DNA from: Gnetum montanum
Lineage: Eukaryota; Streptophyta; Gnetopsida; Gnetales; Gnetaceae
Direction of reading: 5' to 3'
Length of the DNA: 43,141 nt
Assembly: GCA_015680685.1 (NCBI GenBank)
Contig: MNCI01011535.1
Coordinates: 219,442 to 262,582 of the forward strand
Below are positions 20,576 to 29,110 of this stretch, piece by piece (positions within the stretch are counted from its first letter, which is position 1; each line of letters starts with the position of its first letter). Made by a program: the position numbers and the translations under genes. Under the pieces are notes generated by a model. The model made no database searches, was not told the DNA's origin, and saw only the letters and a list, made by a program, of their open reading frames with translations.

Positions 20576-20815
20576 CGCAGGTGTGCAGCGCTGATGTTTC
20601 ACCCCTTGGCTTGTGAGTTCGTTGAGGGTTTCTTTGTTGGTGTGTTGCGGTGCAGGTTTGGGATGATCGCTTTGTGGGTGCGAAGTTCCTCATGGCATTG
20701 TGGTCAAGGGCTCTCCCTCTCCAAGGGTTGGGTCCATCCTACCTGTCTCTCGTGTTAACCATTTGTACAAATTTCCTTTCAGTAATTCATTTCCCAAACA
20801 TTCTCTCAAAAAAAA
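20346..20815 (+). other. 3' UTR and terminus of J-LINE D
   Basis: Noncoding, with the G41 tract, and ending TTCCCAAACATTCTCTC then nine A at 20808-20816. It shows no open frame that is not an artefact of the G run. Confidence 0.75.
20535..20575 (+). other. 41-base homopolymer G tract in J-LINE 3' UTR
   Basis: An uninterrupted run of 41 G in the 3' UTR of D, preceded by GGTTGGGGGTTGGT. G-runs occur at the same place in other copies. Such a run could form stacked G-quadruplexes. Its exact length is doubtful because homopolymers are poorly sequenced. Confidence 0.8.
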
Positions 20816-21052
20816 ATAATATTAATGGCTGGAAAAGGGACAAAGGACTCATTTAATAAGGGCCATGTGACTCTCTTGAGTGTTGTCAATCTCACATGTC
20901 CACTCCCTCATGAGAGCTTACTTGTCCAAGTCAAGTAGCCATGACATCATGAATAAAAAAGGAATTTTTGAAGAATGTAAAATCTATTCTTTGCCCATTG
21001 TGTACACTTTTGTGCATAAGTCTTTACCCCAGCCTTAGGGTCTCCTCCATCC

Positions 21053-21060
21053 TATAAATA
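21053..21060 (+). promoter_or_regulatory. TATA box in repeat X copy 2
   Basis: TATAAATA in CATCCTATAAATAATAGG, equivalent to 2511-2518 in copy 1 and followed by the same leader (TTTGCTCTCA, GGCCAAGGAAGG). Confidence 0.45.
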
Positions 21061-22330
21061 ATAGGGTTGTTTGCTCTCACTTGCACTTTTGGCCAAGGAA
21101 GGGAAGACTATGCTAGTTGGAAGGGTGAGGAGTTGAGGAAAGGAGTGGAAGAGTGATTGTTCCTTGCTTGTTCTCAGCCATCTCATGGGCTGTCTTGAGT
21201 GTTCTTGTGGGCTCTTGGAAGGTGGATTTTGCTGCTACTATTGGAGGCTTTGTGACTGATTTTTGAGGACTATTTGGCTGTTTCAAGGGACTGTTCTCTC
21301 AAATTTTGTAAGAGGATTTTACCAGCACCTTGAACTTGGTAGTTTGAAGCTGATTTCTTGAGGCTATTGGTCAGACAACAACCCAAGCTTGAGGTGTCCT
21401 CTCCCTCCCTCTTCAAATTGGTCAAGTTCAACTTTAAAGGTGTGTATTCTAAACCCTTGTACAAAATTTTTACTAGGTGTTTGAAGTTGTATTGGTTTGG
21501 ACAAGTGAGGATTAATTCATAAGGTCATGTGGGATTTCTTGTGAGTTGTGAGTTATGGAGTCTCTTATATGTCTTGGATCTGATTTTTGGCATCCATGTG
21601 TTGGGCTGATGAATTAGCATTTTCTCTGTGTCATGTGCATTTCGTATTTCATGTTTTTGTGATTTTTTAATAAAAGAAATACCCCCCATCATTCTATCCA
21701 GGGTTGGTGATCTCTTGTGTGGGCTACAAGGCTTAGTTCTTGCAGGTAATTGATGGTGTTAGCCTCCACCATTTTATCCAACCCCGGTGTTCTTCTTGTG
21801 TGGGCTATAAGATGTTGTAGGGTTGGAAAGACTTGATGCATCATAGCTGGATGACCAAAGGGTCCATTGAGTACTCATTTTAATATTAAAAATAAAACTA
21901 TGCATATTGAGGGTTTTTGATGTTTTTTGTTAACTGCACATATTCTGTTTTGTGGATCATTTTTGGGTTTCAGTTTTGAGGGGTTTTTAAGAGAGTTGAC
22001 ATGTCCCAAATCATTGTTAAACAGTCCTTTGTTTAAGCCTACATTTCTCTCAATGTGAAAACATCATAGGCTGGAAAATTTATTAAGGAAGATTTCAAAG
22101 TTTGGAACTGTGTTAATCCATCATGCTATTTCAGCTTAATGTATATCAGATTTTATTGTTATTTCTCCTTTCCATATTGAACATGAGCACATGAGATTTT
22201 GTTTGTTTTTTGCTCCATAAAATCAGAATTTTAACAATGCTAGTACAAAGACTGCCATTCTTTTTCTTTATTTTCTGTAATCTAACAGTTATTGCTTTCT
22301 GATTTCTTAGATCAAGGTAAAAATGGTAGT

Positions 22331-22512
22331 GCTAACCATCACACATAGAATCCGCCTCTGTTTCTCTCTTTTTGTTTTTTAAAAACAAGAATTTAGAGAT
22401 TTTCTATTCTCTATTTTAGCCTGCTAACCATCACATAGAATCCGCCTCTGTTTCTCTCTTTTTGTTTTTTAAAAACAAGAATTTAGAGATTTTCTATTCT
22501 CTATTTTAGCCT
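22331..22512. repeat. tandem duplication, two units of 92 and 90 bp
   Basis: GCTAACCATCACACATAGAA starts unit 1 at 22331, and the same with two bases fewer starts unit 2 at 22423. Both end CTATTTTAGCCT. The units are otherwise identical by eye, so the duplication is recent relative to repeat X. Copies 1 and 3 do not show it. Confidence 0.9.
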
Positions 22513-23560
22513 GAGAAGGCAGGGAACTGTTACTGTTATTATTATTTTTATTATGGCTGGTAATCTATTTCCCAAGATTCTATCTCCGAATTACTGACAT
22601 TGGAGAGCCTAAAAGATACCTTAGGCTGAGAGGAGAAAAAAAGAAACAAAACAAAACCTTATCAAATCCCAACTCCCATGAGCTGTGTGGATTATAATCT
22701 CAAATTTATTTTCAGGCCCTCCATCTCCCCTAAAACACAGATTTGATTGCTAAAATGTCAGGCCCTACTTTCAGACCTTGTTTGCCCAATTTTGGATGCC
22801 TCAAAATAGAGAAAAAAAATGGCTAATTGTCCTTATGAAAAACAAACCCTAACTATTGTAACTCTCTCCATCGTATGATGTAAGCTAATTCTTATATGGC
22901 ATTTAAAATGCACTAGAGATGCACAATTACTTCTTTCATTTGTATGATGGGAATATTGCATCTTGGAAGCCTAAATGTCTTCTTGGACTAAGTCTTTCCT
23001 TACATGAATGCTTGTACATTTTGCCATAGTTAGATTTTCCTTGCATGCAAACTAAATATTGTTTATTTATTTTTTCTACAAAGAGCTAACCGCATTTATT
23101 TATCAATAGTTATATTGTTTTATTTGTGCAAAGAAAAGAAATAAAATATATGTGTGATCATGTATATTTATTTGCTTTCCATAAAATTAATCCACATGAA
23201 TTATGATTAAAAGCCCTTTGAGCCCTAGGATAAGCAATTCACTTAAACTCACAATTAGTAATTAGGTGGATGATGCATTTGATTGGTGTGCATTGTGTGA
23301 AGCGTGTAGTATTTTTAGGGATCATTAACTAATCATTCTAATAATAATATATTCATCCCCATACTTTGAAAAGATGGGTTGCATTATTTACTTATTTTGC
23401 ATACACCCTACCTTGGATGTGGAGATAAGCACCACTATCCAACCCTACCCATATATATGCTTACTTTGGCTTAATATCTTAAGCTATTGGACCCCAGTGG
23501 ATTGAGTTCCATAATAGCCAAAAGTTTTCAATGATGCAAGCACCATTTGTAAGTGTGTAC

Positions 23561-24239
23561 CCACCTCATGTACAATCCCTAGTCACCTATCTTGGGGGTA
23601 TATCGAGGTTTAGTCCAAAAATGATGGTTGAGCCAAGCCTTGTTTGTGTAATTTAGAACCCGAAGATAACCCAACTCATGGTCAAATGGTGACTAGATCC
23701 TTCGAGTTGGATGGCCCTCAAAGTGAGAATGCAACGCCACATTGCATGGGCAAAGTTGTTGAAATCTATATTTTTGATTCCCAGCCATTGTTTGAAACCA
23801 ATCATAGAGTAAATGATCTTGTATGGAGGAAACATAGTGGATGAGTAGGAGTACATCCAACCACGTCCGTGGGTGTTGCTTGTAAAATAAAACTTGAAAC
23901 AAGTAAGTCACACAAATGATCGATGTTTTCTAGCTTTGCAAGTGATGAGAAGTATTAGCAATCATCCTAGACAATGCAAGCTTTTTAGATGTCATAGTGC
24001 TACTAAAGTTAGATGATATGCAATAGATGCATCAATCTTTAGAATTATGAGAAGTGACAAGGTCTCATTCTATCAACAACTTATTATGTCTAAGGAGAAA
24101 AGGAGCTACATAGGCCCTATAATCATCCCATCATTATGAGTCACATCCTTGTTAGTTGCTAATGTAAGTATAATTAAGTTTTTAGAGGATTGGAAAAGAA
24201 AAAAAAAATTGTACTGATATTTAGAGGATGGTTATTAGG
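23561..24239. other. unassigned block at right end of repeat X copy 2
   Basis: No family is recognised. A 66-codon open stretch at 23644-23844 (+) and overlapping minus frames show no motif. The block sits between the last X match and the resumption of J-LINE C at about 24240, so it may be the end of X or a further insertion. Confidence 0.3.
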
Positions 24240-25012
24240 GATCCTATAGCAAACTTCTACACATAGGCGCAAATGTTCCACCACAAGTAGGAGTCTCATG
24301 TATTGACATTCCAAGGTTGGTATTTTCTTCTCAAGATAGACACCCACTATGATTGGCCATTGTCACCCTGCATGAAATGGTTAATTAGGCCCTAGTAACC
24401 AAGCAAGATGGCATTTTCAAATCCTATCACCCCCAAACCCCTCGATGTCTTAGCTTGCACCACCTTTTCCCAACATACAATATGCATCTCATTTCCCCCT
24501 TTTCCTCCCAACTAGATGAAGTTTCAATTAATCTAGTTGATCTAGCTGATTACCCCTTTTGGAGGTGAAGTCATTGAGGCAACAAACCTGGCCATGGCAA
24601 AAAGAACTAATGAAGCCAGAAACATCTTCCCTTTCCTTGTTAAAAATTGGAAAGTCTAGTGTTTCACCCTAGCCTAGATATTTTGAATGAAACAGAACCT
24701 GGACATGTTCTTGTTCTAGGCAAACATGAGAAATCTAAAGTTAAGAGTCATGAAGGGGCCCTAGCAGAATCCCTAATGTGCAGCAAATTTTCCCTTTTAC
24801 TATTGCCCTCGTACTGAAGAAATCAGCAGCAAATTTGTCCCAATTAACAATGAACCCAATTTCCCAAGGCATTCGCCGCAAGGCCCTAGCAACAACTTCT
24901 ACCTGCAGCACAACCACTCTAGTGACAAGAATCGTATCATTGGCATAATGACTAGCAATACACATGATCCCTTCTATGTTAAGGCCTTTGACTACTTTAG
25001 ACATGTAGTATT
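24240..25012 (-). pseudogene. J-LINE C RT palm end and thumb
   Basis: The minus frame (24741-25004) reads KVVKGLNIEGIMCIASHYAN, then DTILVTR with YAND (24937-24948) in place of YVDD, then GFIVNWDKFAADFF and VKGKICCTLGILLG. It matches H (GVKGLHLEEIMC, KHYVDDMILV, GFVVNWEKSVVHLF, GKICCMLGIL). Sequence down to 24240 aligns with 36280-36750 of H, including the GGLG region. One catalytic Asp is lost. Confidence 0.75.
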
Positions 25013-26106
25013 AGTTCATAGTATTAGGGGAGAGGAGGAGGGGGAGGAGCTTGCAAAACCCTCCCCTTTCTCCCCACCAACCACCCATCCCCAAGTGTCT
25101 TTGATTTGGGTTTGGGCACCCAAGGGCACACTCGGCTTCCTTGGTGGCATGGTTTCCCTTGCCACAAATTTTACATGACACAAACAACCTGGCCTAAGAA
25201 AGGACAAGTACATCAACAGAAACATTCTCATTTTCTACGATCAGTGTTTCCTCCCTGGAGGGGAGGGCAAAATGAACCTCACGTAGAAGGTTTGCAAATG
25301 AAAGAGATCTCCAAACACAAATCCTTGCATACTCAATGTGCTCCTTCTATGTAGTGAACTTGTCAAATGTAATGAACTTGCCAAAGAAGCCCACAAGCAT
25401 CCTCAAGAAGTCCATTGTCCACAACTCTCATAGGATCCCCAAAACCCTCATCCACACAAGGGCCCACATGAATAGCCCAGGATCCCAGTGGGCTCCTAGC
25501 CTCCAATGGGTGAGGGCGAGGCCCTTGGCTCCAAAGAACCACAAGCCTCCCAGCAAGATGTAGTCCCTATCCTCCAGATTCTAGAAAATGAACAACAATA
25601 GGACCCTTACTAGCAAGCAAATCTCCACTTCTACCACCCCACAAAAGGCAACCACCTAGTGCTTAATGAGATCTAGCTATGGCCAGGTACCCACCAAAAC
25701 AAACTTCCTTTGCATGTCCTCCTCCTCCACTCCCCACATCTACAAATGTAGTGTCCATTAGGTGAGAAAAACTACATGAATACCCCCCATCCCGAGACAC
25801 CACACATCCGAGCCCATCGGAGCTTGGCTGTCCTAAAAGAGGCTGGAACTACTCCCCTCCACACCTGCAACACCCTCAATACTGCCCACACTATCCTCCA
25901 TCCCTCCAGACCAGCCCCCTTAGCTGCCACTCCCTCTAGTCTCCATTGCCTCAAAACCATCACCAATGCCATTGCTGCCATCACTATTGTTCTCGCTACT
26001 TCCACCTCCCATTGTCTCCACTGCCTTGAAACCCTAACCAACGCCATTGCTGCTAGCATTGCTGTTCTTGCTATTTCCACCTCCCATTTTCCCTCTATTC
26101 TCATTA
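25013..26106 (-). pseudogene. J-LINE C ORF1 with CCHC knuckle
   Basis: The 5' end of C is near 26106 (minus ATGAGAATAGAGG, then repeated EVEIARTAMLAAMALV-type text at 25772-26104). A knuckle CKICGKGNHATKEAEC is at 25128-25175 (CX2CX4HX6C, two residues longer than the usual last spacing). ORF1 joins the RT palm directly at about 25012. In H these parts are about 2.5 kb apart, so about 2.2 kb holding endonuclease and RT N-terminus is deleted here. Confidence 0.7.
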
Positions 26107-26417
26107 CGACACAACATTTTTTTTTTAATTTTATGAGCTAGAATAACTTGATGCAGAATTTGTCTAACTTTCACAAAACCACCTTGCAATTGCTGATGAT
26201 AAAGGACAAATATGAATTTCTTGATATCTTAAAGATCAACTAAGGAACATGATAAAGTTCCCAACACTCAATTAAGATTGAATTTATCATAGTAGAAGAA
26301 GCTAGCAGATCCTCTTTGAATTGAAATCTCAAATAAAATCACTGGCCTAAGTAACCATATCCGGAGAAAGAAGAAAAAAAATTTCTGCCGTTAAAGAAGA
26401 ATTCATCCTTTGCTTAC
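26107..26417. other. noncoding, possible intron of MBL gene
   Basis: A poly(T) run at 26118-26127 marks the edge of J-LINE C. The remainder shows no exon or motif on either strand and would be the intron 3' of the second exon if the gene continued. Confidence 0.35.
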
Positions 26418-26648
26418 TTCTTGAGTATGTATTATGCGTGTACAAGAGAAACGTCTTGCCCATTTATCATGATCAGCAACATCATCTCTGCAAAATTAAT
26501 TTGAAAGGATTTCCAAGTCAGAGTCTTACAAGAAATAGTATGGTGTTCTAATAAATGTAACTTAACAAACTACCTATGGGTTAGGAACATATAGCGCACT
26601 CCACCAAGAGCATCAATCTGTGTTGCAAGCTTTTCCTTGAAGCTTGGA
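26418..26648 (-). pseudogene. two exons of a metallo-beta-lactamase-fold protein
   Basis: Minus exon 26574-26648 (75 bp) is bounded by TTTATTTCCAG and GTAGTT and encodes PSFKEKLATQIDALGGVRYM then FLTHR. Minus exon 26418-26487 (70 bp), after ATTTTGCAG and before GTAAGC, encodes DDVADHDKWARRFSCTRIIH then TQE. The phases join exactly, the codon for Arg being split. GGVRYMFLTHRDDVADH resembles the metal-binding loop of plant and cyanobacterial MBL-fold hydrolases, a variant of HxHxDH. No other exon is found in the window, and J-LINE C begins 312 bp downstream. It may be a fragment of a live gene with huge introns or an orphan piece. Confidence 0.6.
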
Positions 26649-26993
26649 CTGGAAATAAACATACATATTAGTGATAATTATCAAAGAAGTTAATTTCAAA
26701 ACGCAAGCAGAAATTCATCAAGCACACTATGCTATCTTCTCAGCTTTGGCAGCAATCAATTTTAAAGAAAGTTCCCCATGTGATAACTCAAGATTCCGTA
26801 AAATGCATAAAATTTCACATCCGAAAAGCAATAATGTCCACGATTCTCACATCAGCATTGTTGAAACTAATGTTATGTTATCATTTGTTCCTGAGTCACT
26901 AAAAAAGGCAGTTGTCATTGTTGTTGTTATGGGTTTTGTCAAATTTTACTAATTTAAATATACATTCCATCATAAAAAATATCTATAGGAACT
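26649..26993. other. noncoding next to MBL exons
   Basis: AT-rich sequence upstream (minus sense) of the MBL exon; it has the look of an intron. A 93-codon plus-strand open stretch (26671-26952) has no recognisable motif and I do not call it. Confidence 0.35.
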
Positions 26994-27527
26994 TGTAGTA
27001 CCCTCACATTTGTACATGTAACCTTAGTACTATATTATATACTTAGAAATGTGTGTGTATTTGTAGATGTGCCTATGCTTCTAAGTAATATGAAGAATTT
27101 TGATTAGATAACATAAGCAAGTTTAGTATTTATTTCTAATTATTTATTATTTTAAGTTAAAATATATATATTTTATTGACAACTGAGAATGGCAACGTCT
27201 GAAATTATTTTAGAATAATAGTATAAAATTAATGTAATGTAGATCCATGGTTTATTTGGGCATTTAGTTAGAATTTTTAATTTAATGAATATTTAATTAA
27301 TTGAAATATTTAGGGGGGCTTACCCACAGATTTTAGGGATGCGGGGGGTAGGGTGGGGTCGGTTGGGGAGGTGTGGGTGGTCTCCCCCCATTTGTGGCTA
27401 ATGCACAAAATATTTGTAATTTTTACTGTCAATACAACGACCCGAACTCTTCTCAAAAAAATTAAAATATGTAAAAAATTCAAACTTGTCATATTGCACT
27501 CAAATTCAATGTACTAACTCAATCTTT
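26994..27527 (+). repeat. repeat X copy 4, 5' end only
   Basis: TGTAGTACCCTCACATTTGT to TTTAATTAATTGAAATATT aligns with 14823-15175. After J-LINE E it resumes with AAAATTCAAACTTGTCATAT and TACTAACTCAATC, matching 15175-15215. It stops at a LINE-like poly(T), and its remaining 3 kb or more is absent. Confidence 0.65.
27313..27461 (+). mobile_element. J-LINE copy E, 3' UTR only
   Basis: A 149-bp, strongly 5'-truncated copy. It has a G-rich part (GCGGGGGGTAGGGTGGGG) and the terminus AATACAACGACCCGAACTCT, TCTC and seven A. TTGAAATATTTA (27301-27312) and TTAAAATATGTA (27462-27473) are a diverged target-site duplication (10 of 12). X copy 2 has one copy at this site. Confidence 0.75.
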
Positions 27528-27765
27528 TTATTTTTTATTTTGAGAGAGAGAAGGTAAAAAATGTATATTATAGCCGCAAAAATAGATCAGATACAGTCGA
27601 GGGGGCAAGGTTAACCCCCATGAACCCCATAAAACAAAAGAGGGGGTGAACAACCCCTTACAATAGGAATCAAAAAGAGAGAAATAGCATCCCCCTATGG
27701 AAGGAATCCACCTAAAAGCATTCAACAACTGGGCTTTTGGGCCCCCATCCTAAAAACTATAACGA
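27528..27765 (-). mobile_element. LINE 3' end F, minus
   Basis: Read on minus it ends CTCTCTCTCAAAATAAAAAA after a G/C-rich UTR with GGGGGTTAACCTTGCCCCC-like pairing. It resembles the UTR of J-LINE C (11394-11640), but I cannot assign the family with certainty. No coding part. Confidence 0.45.
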
Positions 27766-28184
27766 ACCACTTCTCTTTGAGTTTTTGTGTTAATGATTGT
27801 AATAATCTTTCTATGTGTTTGTGTGCATGTTTTGTTAACAAGTTGTGTGTGCTTTGTTTGGACTATGGTCGAAATGGCTAATTGGAACAGTAAAATATTT
27901 GTTGAACTGATTTTTATATGTATTATGATTAAGTGTTTAAATACTTTCTGCATAAGAAATATGCTTTAAAATACATACTATGAATGTTTTAAAATAATAA
28001 TAATAATAATAATAAATATATGGAAAAACAAAATATTTTCTGTTCTATTTCAACAGAGATGTTGAGAAACAAAAGAAAAACAAAGGACAAAACTCTAAGG
28101 TGTGCCGCAAGAGCTAAAACAGGTATGTTGAGATGCAAAAGAATGCTCATACTGAGGAACTTAACCTCTGAATCAAGTTGGAGA
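27766..28184. other. unassigned, with (AAT)n microsatellite
   Basis: (AAT)8-type repeat at 27992-28016. A spliced-exon-like piece, TTTCAACAG at 28042-28050 to ACAGGTATG near 28120, is open in one frame but encodes only basic low-complexity text. Nothing firm. Confidence 0.3.
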
Positions 28185-28599
28185 AACCTGAACCATGAAT
28201 AAGGGATATTGTGTGCAAATACTGTAGCTTTATATTTTTTTTTTAATCTAAATGTGATGCATTGCTTTTTTTAGTTTAAAATAGTAAAGTATAAGTACCC
28301 TCTCCATGGCTGTAGAAAGGTCACGTGATGACCTTTCAAGGCTTGTAAGATGTTGAGAAAATTCACATCACTGATGACCTAAAAAAAAGGTGCTTATTTG
28401 ATTATGTATCCTGAACTACCCTTATCATGAATCTATTTCGAAAACTATTTCCTTGCATCTTATGACAATTCTAAATGATAAAGAGATAGATATTATGTTG
28501 AAATGTTTTGTAATTATCAGTAGGAATTGAACCTGAGATCTAGCAAAATATGAATTCTAAAAAATCAAAAATTGTTGATTCAGGAATTGAACATGCAAC
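28185..28599 (+). repeat. long direct repeat, copy 1
   Basis: About 415 bp nearly identical to 33930-34354, from AACC-TGAACCATGAAT to ATTGAACATGCAAC. Shared text includes CATGGCTGTAGAAAGGTCA, GATGACCTTTCAAGG and GATAAAGAGATAGATATTAT. The two copies bracket J-LINE G and the gypsy relic. They could be LTRs of that relic or an unequal duplication. Confidence 0.85.
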
Positions 28600-28657
28600 C
28601 TATGAATATACATATTTTATTGATTTTTTTATAGTAATCATGAAGAGAACTAAGCTC

Positions 28658-28672
28658 ATGACTCATTGCTGA
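28658..28672 (+). repeat. target-site duplication, left, J-LINE G
   Basis: ATGACTCATTGCTGA, identical to 30058-30072. Confidence 0.95.
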
Positions 28673-28681
28673 CCCAGATGC

Positions 28682-29110
28682 TGTCTGGGGACCCCGATCG
28701 CTGGAGAGGTCCTCTTACCCTCTACCCGAGGTTTAGAGGACGTGGAGTTGTTTTTTCCTGGGCCCTCCCCTCGGACTCAGAGTCCCCAGGTTCCCAGGTC
28801 CGCTTTACCGCGCATTTGGGCCGCGGGTACTGACCTCATTGAGCGCTATTTTGTGCAGTCTGGCAACTCGTCCAAGCTGCAGGGCCTTCACTTTGCTTTC
28901 CTGAGGTGCCTCAGGAACGGCACCCCCGTCAACCTCCCTCGCTTCTGTGTGGCGACGCTCAGGCTCAAGCGGCGCGGCAGGCACTCTGGGTTGATCCTTG
29001 CGCTTTGGCGTGGGGCGGGGGGTGGGGGGCTGCCCCCCGCCCCCCCTGCCCCCCTTGCCCCCCCCGCAGGGGGGCAGCTCAGGGGGTCCGGGGGGCTCCC
29101 TCGAGCATAG
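28682..29110 (+). CDS. J-LINE G ORF2 tail (partial)
   Basis: Open from the truncation point to a TAG at 29108. Reads LPSTRGLEDVELFFPG, VPRSALPRIW, TDLIERYFVQSGNSSKLQG, LHFAFLRCLRNG, NLPRFCVATLRLKRRG and HSGLILALWRG, then a low-complexity Gly/Pro/Ala stretch. The ordered part is the conserved domain found at 19001-19572 (D) and 35330-35600 (H, -). The 5' end is missing by truncation, so no start exists. The last 113 bases overlap the J frame in another phase. Confidence 0.75.
   Translation, partial: CLGTPIAGEVLLPSTRGLEDVELFFPGPSPRTQSPQVPRSALPRIWAAGTDLIERYFVQSGNSSKLQGLHFAFLRCLRNGTPVNLPRFCVATLRLKRRGRHSGLILALWRGAGGGGLPPAPPAPLAPPAGGQLRGSGGLPRA

Larger units (their letters stand above)
15635..20815 (+). 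mobile_element. J-LINE copy D, 5.2 kb, 5'-truncated in ORF1
   Basis: The element runs from the middle of the ORF1 DUF4283 domain through CCHC knuckle, endonuclease, RT, ORF2 tail, J ORF and 3' UTR to TTCTCTCAAAAAAAAA. It interrupts repeat X and has near-matching direct repeats. Many stops and frameshifts make it dead. It is the best single demonstration that the J segment is part of the LINE, because the whole order is present between the duplicated target sites. Confidence 0.85.
20816..23560 (+). repeat. repeat X copy 2, right block
   Basis: Resumes with ATAATATTAATGGCTGGAAA and GGGACAAAGGACTCATTTAA exactly where J-LINE D ends. It keeps pace with copy 1 (from about 2285) and copy 3 (from about 40745) to about 42100-equivalent, and with copy 1 again at 8915-9185. 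No coding capacity. TATAAATA lies at 21053-21060. Confidence 0.65.

Noticed and set aside
20349-20758. Open frames on both strands rich in poly-Gly or poly-Pro
   Set aside because: They exist only because the G41 tract has no stop in any frame.
26671-26952. 93-codon plus-strand open frame beside the MBL exons
   Set aside because: No motif, and it overlaps what should be intron on the other strand. Length is within chance for AT-rich sequence.
28042-28125. Apparent plus-strand exon with CAG and GTATG borders
   Set aside because: Encodes only short basic low-complexity text with no partner exon. Splice-like borders of this quality are expected by chance.
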